Part shown: positions 42,938 through 53,880 of the stretch, piece by piece
Layout: the number at the start of each line of letters is the position of its first letter
Numbering within the stretch: the stretch's first letter is position 1
Assembly (NCBI GenBank): GCA_009801085.1
Contig: VNWV01000001.1
Location: forward strand, 1,426,001-1,490,000
Source of the DNA: Lasiodiplodia sp. COLG20
Taxonomy: Eukaryota > Ascomycota > Dothideomycetes > Botryosphaeriales > Botryosphaeriaceae
Length of the DNA stretch: 64,000 bases
Direction of reading: 5' to 3'
Notes under the pieces: generated by a model
Told to the model about the DNA's origin: nothing
What the model saw: only the letters and a program-made list of their open reading frames with translations
Database searches by the model: none
Made by a program: the position numbers and the translations under genes

Positions 42938-45900
42938 CTGCTTGACAAGCGCTTGTCAAGCATTAATACGATATATTCCTACTATACTATGCTTAGCTTT
43001 TACTAAAAGGGGTATATCTGAGATTGAAGAATAGAATCTTCGAAAGGCCGTAATTCTGAGAATACGTGACAATACCCTACACAGTACGCGCTAAACTGAG
43101 TATGGTAGCAATCTAATACTTGATGAGTGCTTATTAAGCGTTGAACAAGCAGGGGTATTATCCCACTTGCAAGCGCAAGCGCTTGAGCTTAAAACATAAT
43201 CAAGAGGGCACTCTGAGGCCACTTGCAAGCCGCTTCCGCTTGCTGCGAAACATGGCCACAATTAACTTATGATTGTCCCATGGAAAATGCATTCACGAAT
43301 TGGTGTACCTGTCAAGATATGCAATGATAAAAACTAATTTATCGTCAACTCGCTATTCTATTGCTCTGCGCTTACCATTGTGACAATTCTGCTTTCCATG
43401 AAAGGGAAGAAGCGGCCACTGTTGAGTTTGGCATAGGGAAAAGAGCGCCCGCTATGCTTCTAGCATTTGGCGTCGTTCGGCTCCAGAAGATACGGCACAA
43501 AGAAAAGCCGGCAAAATAGCATTCAAGCATTACCTGGCCAGCCAGTCGTCAACCCATCAGCCTGTCCCGCGGGCCCTCACTAGCCGCGCGAGAGGGACGG
43601 TGTATTGAAGGTGATTGGCCGAGGGTATGACAGGAGACGGCGGGAGGTAAGGCACACAGACAGCGGCGAGTATGCACCTAGCCTTTTATGAAAGGCAGGG
43701 AACGTGCAAGTAGAAGGAGGAGCGCGGATCGTCCTTCCATGCCCCAAATACGGGATTCATGGAAGGAAGGCGACTAGGGCTTTATCGGGCAACGGATGTG
43801 TGATGTGTCTCAGGAATCAGGTACGCTAAATCTGTTTAGTAAAGCACAGCAAGACTACCTCCCGCTAGCCTGGAAAGCCTGCTACTGTCTCGCGCAATCC
43901 AGCCGCCCAGAACGTGGAGAGAGCTACGGGCATCGTCCACCACTGGCAGCGGCAGCCAGCCTCCTTCTACCACCAACGCCGTTCCGTGAGGGTGTCGCAG
44001 TATACTGTGAGTCTCGAGTACCGTAGCGGTGTTATTGTCAACTGAGTTGAGGCGGAAGCAGCGGCTTGGGCTGAAGATGCGCATGAGTGTCGGCGCGGCG
44101 GGCTATGTCGCTCAAGGGTGTTGGCGTGGCGGGCGATCGCGGGATTGAGGGATAGTCATGCAGGGGTCGGCACAATGAAGTTGGCCGGTATTGGTGAGCA
44201 GCCAAAGCTATTGTTGCAACGAGAGTCTGGAGATTTCTGGAAGCGTTGATGCAGCAGCCCAAACATCGTGGCCACTGGCGCCCTGCTCTCCAACGTGTCG
44301 TCCAGTGAAACGCGCCATCACTTCCAACCTTTATGTTCTTCCGTGCCCATGTATGCGCGTGGATGGAGTGGAGGCGGGAGCATGAGCCTGACGGGGCATC
44401 ATCGATTGGGAGCGGACAGTGCGAGTGGACGGCGCGGCGGGCAATGAATGCGAAGCTTTGTCTTAGGCGCAACTGTAGAAGTTAGGAAGTTTCGGGCGGT
44501 TCTATGCGGGTCCTTGCCAGTTGTGCGTGTCGCACGCGGCTGTTGCAGTTGATGGGAGCCACCGAGACGCGCCTTGAGCTGAAGCGCTTCTCGTAGGCTC
44601 GGGCGAACGGGTTGCAGTGTCGGACGACGAAGCCGCATCCATGAAGGCGCCTGATATGAAAGTTGACGGAGGTTCGCAGGTCAGCGTAGAACTGCGGCGA
44701 AGTGACGGGCGCAGGCAGGCCTGTCGCGTCAGTCCTGCGCGGGACAATGTCAACACCAAAGCTCGCGCACCGCGATGCGGGGAGCAGAGCCAGGGCGCGC
44801 CCGATGCGGTGCGCGTCCACCCAAGCCAGCTGCCGGAATCTGGGCGATGGGTGTCACTGAGCTGCTTGCCATGGCTGCGAACCTGCGAGCGCGCCTGTGC
44901 TGTTGTTGGCCAGACGTGCCCGCCTGCCGAGAGGTCAGCCCTGGAACTCGAGACGCTGAACACAGCGCTACCGATGGTGCCTCGAATGCGCGCCTCCGCA
45001 TAATTTTTGCGTCGCTGCTGCCTGTGGTGTTGTGTCGCGCTCAACTGCGGCCGAAGCACTCGCGCGACCAGCCTGCGGAGTCGCGCTGAGGGCCAGCCAT
45101 CTCCAATAGCGGAGGCCAGCGACTAAGGAGTGCAGCTTGCAGTGCTGGTCAATGCCGCTATTGTGAAGACGAGCTTCAACGACGCAGCGACAAGGCAGAC
45201 GCGGCGGCGTCGTCGTCGCGGCAAACAGCAAACGCGCGGCCGGGCGCGCTCCATAAAGCGCTCAACACCATCACCGCCGTCGTTGACGAGACTCAGGGCG
45301 CGAGCATTGCGGCTGCGAAAGCGCCATGAGCAAGGCGCAAGGCGGGCAAACGCGACGTGCAGCGACGACGCGGAAGTGTCTGCAGTGACGGCTCATCGCA
45401 GCGCGACCTTAACACCAAGCTTTCCTCAGCTTCAAGTCAGATCCCGAAGCCCAATCCCAATCTTCTTCCTCAAGGACCTGCGTAATGCAGATCGCTCAAC
45501 GAAAAAGAATTTTTTTTGTTCGCGTCAGCCCCAGATAGTGCAATAGAGGCGACACTGTGCTCTGGACATGAGCGGAGCTCAGCGGCCCAAGAGACCAGTT
45601 CCAAAAACTGGTTTAATCAGGAGAAAAGCCCCACGTAGGAGCGTTCTAGAGATTAAACTAAAAAGAACAGCTACTTCACTTGATCTAAGCCAAAAGGCAA
45701 AGAGAGCTGAAGAAGAAAAGAGGAGCTTTGGGCGACGAGCCGAGGGCTATTTGTAGGCGCGCCAAGACCGCTTGATCGCGCGGCCGTGTGCCTGGCTGGT
45801 GGGGCAAGTGGCAGGACAACGACTCGGCTATGCCCGTTTAGGCGAGGCGGCGAAGGGGAGGGAAGGAACGGGAAGGCTCTGCGGCCCAGCAGACGGGCGG

Positions 45901-47187
45901 AACGACAGCGATGAGACTATCTGCTAGGCTTTCGCTGGGCGATGGTCGTCACGCAGCTGTCTGCGGAAGCCGCTGGCGGATCACACGCGTTGCAAAATGG
46001 CACCCTCGTGAAGGCGGTTGCCTTGTTCTGGCAGCCACGATGAGCCGTCCACGCTGTCGCTGGCTCTGGGTTGGCGGCTTAGCTGCTACCTCCTGGCAGA
46101 GGAGCCCGACGATATCTGCGGGTGGCGCACTGGGCTGCTGGCGGGAGGCTGCTGGTATGAGGCTGCTGGTGTGAGGTGGCTGCGCAGCCCGAACCTGGAC
46201 GCCGGCACCGTTGACGCCGAGGCGCTGGACAAGCGGCGCTGAAGTGAGACAACACATGCCTGACGCGACGTCCGTCGCTCACAGTGAAAGCCTAGACTTG
46301 TATGTCGGCGAGTGTCCTACTATTGAGCTGCAGCGGTGGGGAACAGCCTCCGATTCCGGTGGCTTCATGAGCTGGGTGAACAAAGAACAAGGCTTGGCTA
46401 CATTCGGGTGCCATCCCAGCTCTTGTAGATATTTCGTGAAAATTGTAAGCAGCAGTGCGACGACAAGACAGTCGGAACAGAAGGCCGTGGCTGGGACGTT
46501 TTTGCAAAAGGCCGTGCATGGGCTTTGCAAGAGGGCAGCCCTTTGTCGTTGTGCAAGCCTTGTCTCAAATCTCAGACAAAGAAATCCGAACAAGCACCAC
46601 GAGGCCGAGTACTGGAGAGTAGAGACATGTTCAAGTAAGAACACCTATAGAGGATACTGGGCAAGCGATGGCGAGGGGTCTAAAAATTGATAGATAGCTG
46701 AATGCGATCTCTGTGATGTGGTGATCATCCCAACCGAGAATCTCCCTTCCATGGCTTAGCCACCCTGCGGTGGACCGGCGTCGCAGGATAAAATATCTTA
46801 GAGGGTCCCAAAATGACCTACCAACACAATGAGTGCAAGTTTCTGTTGCGTATGATTTTCCTAGTGGGTTCATGAAAGACAGGGAGATTTCGCGTCCACT
46901 GAAGTTGTTAAGAAAAGCAGAGTTGAGTGAACAAGTTTTCCGACTCCAGGAACACCATATTCTACTCATAGTTCATGTACAACACCAAAATCGAATTCTA
47001 AACAACGACAAACATGCATCTATTTAAACCGTACGAAGGTGTGCTCTTTTCGCTAGATTAAACCACGATCCACACCGAACCCCACCACGAACTGAACTGG
47101 ATTCAGAACGTACAACAACCAACAACAAACCAAACGACCAACAACAACCCCTTCCCACACAAACACCAACTACAATCCACGATCAAC
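42938..47187. other. Long gene-poor interval
   Basis: About 4.2 kb. The first 0.9 kb is AT-rich with repeated CAAGCG/CGCTTG words (a perfect 22-bp palindrome at 42940-42961, more at about 43155-43245). From 43.5 to 46.3 kb it is G+C rich, with short overlapping frames on both strands that look like composition effects. A 62-codon frame at 45568-45756 (Lys/Arg-rich) starts with ATG, but I have no support for it being a gene. Near 46.8-46.97 kb the minus strand reads YGVPGVGK then soon hits a stop, perhaps a P-loop relic. Confidence 0.4.
42940..42961. repeat. Perfect 22-bp palindrome just after CorA-like gene
   Basis: The two 11-bp halves (GCTTGACAAGC and its exact partner) are perfect inverted copies centred on GCGC, starting 3 bp after the TGA. 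It could act in 3' end formation of the transcript or be a repeat edge; neither is proven. Confidence 0.7.
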
Positions 47188-49128
47188 ATGTGTGACAACA
47201 ACAACAACAACCCCTCCCCCCCCTCCTCCCCCACCTCACCCACCTTCACCACCCCCACCCTCCCCTCCCCCCGCCTCACCCCCGCTCCCGTCGAGACGAT
47301 CCTCGACATCTGGGAGCAGCAACACCACCAATCCTCTGCTCCGCGCCCCCGCCGCCGCCGCATCCCCGGTCCACCCCCACCCCCGTCCACCCACCGCATC
47401 GCCACCGCCTACGCCCGCCACCGCGCCGCCGAAAACGCCGCCTACCTCTCCCTCCGCGCCCTCGAGTCCTGGGCCTCGCAGCACTGCACCTGCCCTGCCA
47501 CGACCTTCTCCCGCTCTTCTTCCTCCTGCTGCTGCTCTGACCCCTCCTGCACCACCGCTGCTGCCTCTTCTCACCACGCTCCAGACGACCACGCTGCCCT
47601 CGTCGCACACGCGCTGCGGCGCGGCATCGCGGCCGGCGCGGTGTGGGAGGACGAGGATGCGGATGGCCAGGGGGCGAAGACGTGGTTCCGCGCGCTTGCG
47701 GCTAGCGCTGCGCGGTTGGCGGGGGAGGGGGAGGGGGAGGAGTTGGCGAGGTTGGGGGCGGGGGTGAGGAGGGCGGTGGGGCGCGTGATGAGGGCGCAGG
47801 ATGGGGTGAATGGGGTGGAGAGGGCGATGAGGGGTGAGCGGGGGTGGTTTGAGCGGGGCGAAAGGCAGGCGACGGAGGCGTTGATGAGGACGTGGGGATG
47901 GGAGGAGGAGGATGATGTGGTGGAGGTGAGGGAGCAGGCGGAGATGATGCGCGTGCCGGTGGCGTATAAGGTCGCAGTGGGGGGGTTGGAAGGGTGGGTG
48001 AGGGGGATGGAGAGGAGGTATAAGAGCCTGCTTGGGGAGGTGAGGGGGGTTTATGCGGAGATTGCGGAGCGGGACGGCCATTTGCTTGCAAAGAGTTTTG
48101 CGGATGCGCTGGGTCTCTCGGCGGTGGTGGCGGCTAGCCAGTTGAGGCGAGCGCTGGGCTGGACCCAGGCCGATCTCGATGCCGGTGTGAGTACCATCAA
48201 CTCTGCTACCAGCCAAGGCCGCCCCGGCTCGCCATGGCACCAGCTTATCATCACTAGCATCCCGCACATCGGCGAAATGCTCAGGGATGTGCACTTCGCA
48301 GCCTACAGGCTTTCACACCCAACGACCCGAGACGGGAGGTGGAAAGATGCCGCCCCGGTGCTGGCAAAGTTGAGGCAAGCCCTCGACCGCTACCACGCGT
48401 GGACCATGGCTAACTTTGACAGAGTCCACGTCGTTCTCTGCGCGCGGCTGGCTGAGATGCAGGCCGATCCCATCTACTACAACGACCCGCTCCACGCCGC
48501 CGTCCGCTCCGCCTTCAAGAGCACGACCGGCCTCTTCGTCTCCCCCCGCGTGAAGCCACTCCTTCCCCTCGGCGTGAACCAGAACTGCTTCGCCAGCGTG
48601 CTGCGCCAGCTTGAGCCGCAGCATGCCACGCTTCCCCCTCGTCTCCGCGCCGACTACGATATGATGCGTTCGGTCCTCTTCTTCTACAACCTCGGCATCG
48701 AGGCCAAGCAGAAGCGCGCCCAGTGCGACAACGCCCTCGCTCTGGTCCTCCCAGACGCCTTGGCCGCCCACCGCGAGTGTGCGGTGCGCGCTGCGACGGC
48801 GCGCTGGCAGGAGTACGACGCGAAGTACGCCGAGGTTCTCGACAGCGCGGTCGAGTCGGCCGAGCAGCTGGAGGCGCACAGCATCGCGGCGAGGGATGTG
48901 CTTGCGGCGTTGCGCAACGGCGAGTCGTTGGAGCGGGCGGCCGAGCTGGCCATGTTTGGCACTTTGATGCAGGCTGGGGGCAGGTGCGTCCTCGAGCTGC
49001 TGGAGTGCGCCATCGAGTGGCGCGACAAGGCGGCTGATGCGAAGGCTCACGCTCGCCGCGTCGAGCGCTTCCATGCCCTGTGGACGCGGCCAAAGCGGAC
49101 CGTACAGATGCCCTTCCGCCCGCATTGA
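47188..49128 (+). CDS. Hypothetical protein, helical, Pro-rich N-terminus
   Basis: One intron-free frame of 646 aa from the ATG at 47188, preceded by a CA-rich leader typical of fungal 5' UTRs. Residues 1-75 are Asn/Pro/Ser-rich. Then come a Cys cluster (CTCP ... CCCSDPSC) and a long Ala/Arg/Glu-rich part predicted helical. From about residue 300 the composition is more ordinary, with PWHQLIITSIPHIGEML and SVLFFYNLGIEAKQKRAQ. The N-terminal half has very high GC, and the opposite strand is also open there, so that part of the frame is less certain than the C-terminal half. No family recognised. Confidence 0.6.
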   Translation: MCDNNNNNPSPPSSPTSPTFTTPTLPSPRLTPAPVETILDIWEQQHHQSSAPRPRRRRIPGPPPPPSTHRIATAYARHRAAENAAYLSLRALESWASQHCTCPATTFSRSSSSCCCSDPSCTTAAASSHHAPDDHAALVAHALRRGIAAGAVWEDEDADGQGAKTWFRALAASAARLAGEGEGEELARLGAGVRRAVGRVMRAQDGVNGVERAMRGERGWFERGERQATEALMRTWGWEEEDDVVEVREQAEMMRVPVAYKVAVGGLEGWVRGMERRYKSLLGEVRGVYAEIAERDGHLLAKSFADALGLSAVVAASQLRRALGWTQADLDAGVSTINSATSQGRPGSPWHQLIITSIPHIGEMLRDVHFAAYRLSHPTTRDGRWKDAAPVLAKLRQALDRYHAWTMANFDRVHVVLCARLAEMQADPIYYNDPLHAAVRSAFKSTTGLFVSPRVKPLLPLGVNQNCFASVLRQLEPQHATLPPRLRADYDMMRSVLFFYNLGIEAKQKRAQCDNALALVLPDALAAHRECAVRAATARWQEYDAKYAEVLDSAVESAEQLEAHSIAARDVLAALRNGESLERAAELAMFGTLMQAGGRCVLELLECAIEWRDKAADAKAHARRVERFHALWTRPKRTVQMPFRPH

Positions 49129-49613
49129 AGACGGAACAGGTCATCGTCAAGCTCAACCCCCACTGACCGGACTGCACTCATCCGTGCAGAAAATCTCCTG
49201 ATCCATTTCGGAGAGTCCGACGGGAGCCTCTGCTTTTGCGAATTGTGGAACGTTCCTTCGACAGGCTGTGCAATTGACGGCGTCGCTGATCTTGGCCTTG
49301 GGTAAAGGTTGCGGGAAAGACAGCATGTAAAAAATTGTTTGGTGGAGTGATGTTTCGGATTTCCCCTTTCGGGAGCGCCGCAGTTCCTGCTGGCGTAGTT
49401 AGCTGGACTATAGTTTTCCAATGGAGTTGTGATGTTTTATCGAAATTCTTGTCGCCATGCCTGCCGTGATATTGCCGGCTTCGCCTTTCCCATTGGGCCA
49501 TGATCGGCCCTTGCAGCCTGCAGAAAGCCCTGCAGAAAGCAATTTTGTTTAAAGTCTGAAACATTATGCCGCCCATCATTGCCATTGACGTCTGAAGTGC
49601 TGCTGCTCCGCAT

Positions 49614-49620
49614 GGCTAAA
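49614..49620 (+). promoter_or_regulatory. GGCTAAA word, XlnR/Xyr1-like site
   Basis: An exact match to the GGCTAAA consensus of the (hemi)cellulase activator XlnR, 783 bp upstream of the GH7 ATG. A seven-base word can occur by chance; it gains weight from the second copy 90 bp away. Confidence 0.35.
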
Positions 49621-49703
49621 TGCAGGAACACGTGCGGACCCTGCGGGTAAATCTTAGATTCTGCGGGGATTCCGGAACGGATCGCTGTCTTCCCCACAGG
49701 AAA

Positions 49704-49710
49704 GGCTAAA
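49704..49710 (+). promoter_or_regulatory. GGCTAAA word, second XlnR/Xyr1-like site
   Basis: Second exact copy of GGCTAAA, 693 bp upstream of the GH7 ATG, same orientation as the first. Confidence 0.35.
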
Positions 49711-50323
49711 TGGACCTCGCTGCCCCGGGCGGCAGTCGTGGCATGATTGGCAGAAGATAGGGCCGACTGGGCGGAGCCTGACCTGTTCTGGACCGGGGAA
49801 GACCGGGGCCTGCGCGTGATGCATGCGATAGAGCCCCTCTATATACGAGGCGGCTACTCGGGAAATAGGCGGACCATCGTGCATTCGCCAAGGGCGCTTG
49901 ATCCGAATCGTGCGAGAGGTGGATCAGTGGCGAGAGGACGAAGGTGACGGGGTGTGGGGCGGCACTGAGGACCGACGAGCAACCCCTCGCTAAGCCCTTC
50001 GCAGCCACGCGGAGCCCTTCACGCCGGATCCGCGCCCCGCCTGGAGCCGTGAAACAACCTGCTCGCTGGCCGTCCATCTCGCTTGTGCGCAGTTCCGCCA
50101 ATCACCGCCCCCCGGGCCCTGAATGAAACGTACCCGCCGACAGCTGTCTTCCCACCTCTCTTCCTCGCGCTGCCGGATGGGATGAGTCTCTCGCCTGCTA
50201 TACCGTCTGATGCCAATAACCACCATGCAGCCAATTTGGACCGCACCACGCTTCCGACGGTCCGCAATCCCGTCCAACATGATCGTGGCAACATTCGAGA
50301 AGACTTCCACCAGGAACAGGAAC

Positions 50324-50332
50324 TCTATAAAA
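50324..50332 (+). promoter_or_regulatory. TATA box of GH7 gene
   Basis: CTATAAAAA lies 71 bp before the ATG, the usual place for strongly expressed fungal cellulase genes. Confidence 0.7.
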
Positions 50333-50402
50333 ATGCCCGATGGCGACATCTGTTTCACTCGACATCCAGCAACCACATTCACTTCAGCTTCCTTCTTGCA
50401 CC

Positions 50403-51823
50403 ATGCTTACCCAGGCAGTTCTCGCTACTCTCGCCACCCTGGCCGCCAGCCAGCAGGTCGGCACCCAGAAGGAGGAGGTCCACCCCTCCCTGACCTGGCA
50501 GACTTGCTCCAGCAGCGGCTGCACCACCAACCAGGGCTCCATCGTCGTTGACGCCAACTGGCGCTGGGTCCACAACACCGAGGGCTACACCAACTGCTAC
50601 ACCGGCAACACCTGGAACGCCGACTACTGCACTGACAACACCGAGTGCGCCTCCAACTGCGCCCTCGACGGTGCCGACTACTCGGGCACCTACGGCGCCA
50701 CCACCTCTGGCGACTCGCTCCGCCTGAACTTCATCACCAACGGCCAGCAGAAGAACATTGGCTCGCGTATGTACCTCATGGAGGACGACTCGACCTACGC
50801 CATCCACAAGCTCCTCAACAAGGAGTTCACCTTCGACGTCGACACCTCCAAGCTGCCTTGCGGCCTCAACGGTGCCGTCTACTTCGTCTCCATGGACGCC
50901 GACGGTGGCATGGCCAAGTTCCCCGACAACAAGGCCGGCGCCAAGTACGGTACCGGTTACTGCGACTCGCAGTGCCCCCGTGACCTCAAGTTCATCGACG
51001 GCAAGGCCAACGTCGAGGGCTGGGAGCCGTCCGAGAACGACTCCAACGCTGGTGTCGGTAACATGGGCTCTTGCTGTGCTGGTACGTTTCCCCCCTGAAT
51101 CTTCACTAGAAAAACCAAACACTAACACCCGCTCCAGAGATGGATATCTGGGAGGCCAACTCCATCTCGACCGCCTACACCCCCCACAGCTGCAAGACCG
51201 TCGCCCAGCACTCTTGCGAAGGTGACAACTGCGGCGGCACCTACTCCGCCACCCGCTACGCCGGCGACTGCGACCCCGACGGATGCGACTTCAACTCGTA
51301 CCGCCAGGGCGTGACCGACTTCTACGGCCCCGGCATGACCGTCGACAGCAACTCCGTCGTGACCGTCGTGACCCAGTTCATCACCGACGACGGCACCGCC
51401 TCCGGCACCCTCTCCGAGATCAAGCGCTTCTACGTGCAGGACGGCAAGGTCATCCCGAACTCCGAATCCACCATCGCGGGCGTCAGCGGCAACAGCATCA
51501 CCTCCGAGTACTGCGACGCGCAGAAGGACGTGTTCGGCGACACCACCTCGTTCCAGGACCAGGGCGGTATGGCCAGCATGAGCCAGGCCCTCAACGCCGG
51601 CATGGTCCTCGTCATGTCCGTCTGGGACGACCACCACAGCAACATGCTCTGGCTCGACTCCAGCTACCCCGTCGACGCCGACCCGAGCACCCCCGGCGTC
51701 GCCCGCGGCACCTGCTCCACCGACTCGGGCGCCCCCAGCGACGTCGAGGAGAGCGCTGCCGACGCTTACGTCGTCTACTCGAACATTAAGGTTGGTGACC
51801 TTAACAGCACTTTCTCTGCTTAG
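50403..51823 (+). CDS. GH7 cellobiohydrolase (CBH I type), no CBM
   Basis: Two exons, 50403-51081 and 51138-51823, give 454 aa. A signal peptide ([16 protein letters not shown]) is likely cut before QQVGTQ, giving the N-terminal Gln usual in this family. The catalytic motif EMDIWE spans 227-232: Glu227 nucleophile, Asp229, Glu232 acid/base. The many Cys pairs of the family are present ([25 protein letters not shown]). It hydrolyses cellulose chains to cellobiose outside the cell. The protein ends at DLNSTFSA with no linker or CBM1, so it is the single-domain form. The single intron splits the catalytic motif at Glu227. Exoglucanase rather than endoglucanase is judged from length and loop-rich sequence. 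Confidence 0.93.
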
Positions 51824-52414
51824 AGTGGTGCGACGAGAGGCGAGGGGAACGGAAAAAAAAAAAGAGCATCCTGGAATTTGCCGGTGATGTGTGTGGGGCA
51901 ATTTGTAAATAGGGGGTTGATGATGCGGGGAAAGGTGACATGGGGTGATGATGGGTTGCATGGATCATGATGGTTTTGCGAAACAAAACGAAAAACTCAA
52001 AACTTTGACGCTCGTTTGAGGATGATGACAGGGGGATGTTGTTTATGCCCTTCTTTCTTGTATTTACCTTGACGCAGAGTTTGCTTTTATTCTTGCTGGA
52101 TGGGGTCCGGAAATCAGTTGGAGACTATCCGCTTCGGTAGAAAGATTGCAATCGATTTCCTGCTAAAGCTAATCTACTTGTCCTCGCTTCGTGACGAATC
52201 GAATGCCAAAAAAAAAAAAAAAAGTAACCTGACTATCAAACGACAGCTCCTTCGGCAAAATGCATGAAACCAAAGTGTTTCATGAACTCTGACAACGATG
52301 CAAAGTACCGATGGGTGCTGCAGCCGATGGCTAGCTCGAAGAATTGCAGGGCTTTGGAACATAGTGTAAGTATGCTTCAGCCCTTCTGTTTTCTGTTTCA
52401 CAACGAAGGAGAAT

Positions 52415-52459
52415 ATTTGGGTAGTTGAAGCTACCGTCCGGAGGGGAATGTCGAATCAA
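52415..52459. repeat. Fold-back repeat, copy B (one arm only)
   Basis: GGGTAGTTGAAGCTACCGTC with following GGAGGGGAATGTCGAAT matches the left arm of copies A and F. No right arm was found nearby, so it is a truncated copy. Confidence 0.65.
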
Positions 52460-52461
52460 AA

Positions 52462-52593
52462 ATGGGGTCATTGCCCAACCCTTCCTTTTTGTCACGAAAC
52501 GACCCGAACCCAACCTTTCTTGAAAAATTAATTGCTAAACAAACGTTTGGTTTGGGCGAGAAAGGTTGAGTTTGGTAATGGGGTAATTACCCC
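52462..52593. repeat. Imperfect inverted repeat
   Basis: Starts GGGGTCATTGCCC and ends with the palindrome GGGGTAATTACCCC; the sequences inside these ends (CCCAACC and GGTTGAG) are also roughly inverted. It may be a second kind of small mobile element lying directly beside copy B. Confidence 0.45.
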
Positions 52594-53660
52594 TTCATTC
52601 ATCCTTCGCCTCTGGCGACACTGATGATAGCCCGCCCCCGCATCGGCAACGTAACGATCCCAGTGATTGGGATGAAGGTGGAATGTCTCTAGCTGGGCAG
52701 GACTCACCCCCTCTGACGATGGCGACGATGATACGAAGCTGCCTTCCGAGTACACTCGCCGCGATCAAAATCCGCCAGCTGACTAACCGCGATCGCCCCC
52801 ACGGACAGACGAAGAATTACAGTTGCCATCGCTGATAGCCCCTCCTCTTCCAGCGCCATTTAGCGGTCCAACCACAGCTCACGAAGATAAAACAAAACCG
52901 GTCGATAGCCAGTAAAGCATTCTAGCCTCCAAATCTGCAGGCCAGCATTACAGTGACGCCGCGAGGGAAACTGATGGCCTACCTTCCTCAAATGCTCTTG
53001 ATACAAATATTTATGGGGACACTGGCACTGCTGTTGAAGGTTCAGAAGTTACAGACATTACTAGTGCGCATGAAGGCTCTCTGGAGCTTGTCGATAGCCT
53101 GCAGCAATTAGCGCAACGGACCGACGTCGCTGCAGGTCTGATTGGGCAGTATTCAGCGCCAGAAGGAAATGTCGGCCTCCACCTGAGGTTTGGGAACACA
53201 GACGCTCCTGTAAGTGCTGCTGCTGCTCCGCCGCCGGCAGCACCAGTACAGCAGCAGGATCTTTCACAGACCATAGGCGACGGGTTTTGGCAAGCCATAG
53301 ATTAACTTGACCAGAACGGGCAGAATTCGTCCGACGTAGCCTCTACCCTCGGCGAAAGAAAATCTCAGCCGCAGCCACCGGAGTCAAGCGGTGAGAGCAG
53401 ACAGAAGCCTCGAGGAGAGGTCAGCGAGCACGCAAGCCGAGGAGAGAAGTCCCAGGTCCCACCGCACCCATCCGAGGAGGAGGAAACCGACGGCGCCGAT
53501 GACGAGGACGACGGTGGTTCAGATCGGACCGGGTGGCCACGGTGTCCCACACAGTGACAATCGGGCGAACAAGCGGAGGAGTCAGACAGGCGATGATGGA
53601 TGGGAAACGCAATCGGGTGGTGGCGGAAGCGGCGGCGGCTCACCGCCCAGCGAGAGTGAC
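52594..53660 (+). pseudogene. Stop-interrupted coding sequence, unknown family
   Basis: Plus-strand frames here are clearly protein-like but broken. One reads SDWDEGGMSLAGQD, then after a 1-nt shift DDGDDDTKLPSEYTRRDQ, then stops at TAA. The same frame resumes PRSPPRTDEELQLP, stops at TAA after PVDSQ, then continues through HEGSLELVDSLQQLAQ to GDGFWQAID and TAA, and on to GRTGWP-like sequence with TGA stops. Several stops would be CAA or CGA before a C-to-T change, as expected from RIP or similar decay. A start codon and any introns are not clear, so a real spliced gene is not excluded. Acidic and Ser-rich composition resembles the neighbouring RING proteins. Confidence 0.45.
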
Positions 53661-53880
53661 AGCGGGGCGGGCCCATAATTAGGCTCTGCAACCCAAGATC
53701 TGGTGAGTAGCATGCTGCACGACGTCCTTTCAATATGGGCAGAGCTCTTTTGCCTGCAGCAGCTGCGGAAGCAGCCGGTGCAGCGGGAGCAGCTCCCGAC
53801 GATCGAAGCAGAAGAAAACGCTGACGACCGTGTCGAACAAGAGGAAAACCATCCTTTCGCCGCAGCCCTTTCCGCCAGCG

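Larger units (their letters stand above)
49129..50402. promoter_or_regulatory. Upstream region of GH7 gene
   Basis: About 1.27 kb with no supported gene. It holds two GGCTAAA words (49614-49620, 49704-49710), a GTGGGG word (49954-49959) and a TATA box (50324-50332). Short open frames are not supported. Confidence 0.5.
51824..52593. other. Intergenic with repeat remnants
   Basis: Holds poly-A tracts (about 51855-51864 and 52207-52222), the half copy of the fold-back repeat (52415-52459), and an imperfect inverted repeat (52462-52593). No gene seen. Confidence 0.5.

Noticed and set aside
45568..45756. 62-codon Lys/Arg-rich frame with ATG
   Set aside because: Too short, with no family pattern or promoter signal; not listed as a gene.
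46631..46985. Minus-strand YGVPGVGK, a P-loop-like motif
   Set aside because: The frame meets a stop soon after and nothing else of a NACHT or GTPase domain follows; could be chance. Kept only as a note in the interval entry.
47236..48294. 352-codon minus-strand frame over the 47.2-kb gene
   Set aside because: His/Pro/Arg-rich translation typical of a shadow; the plus frame is more protein-like, especially in its second half.
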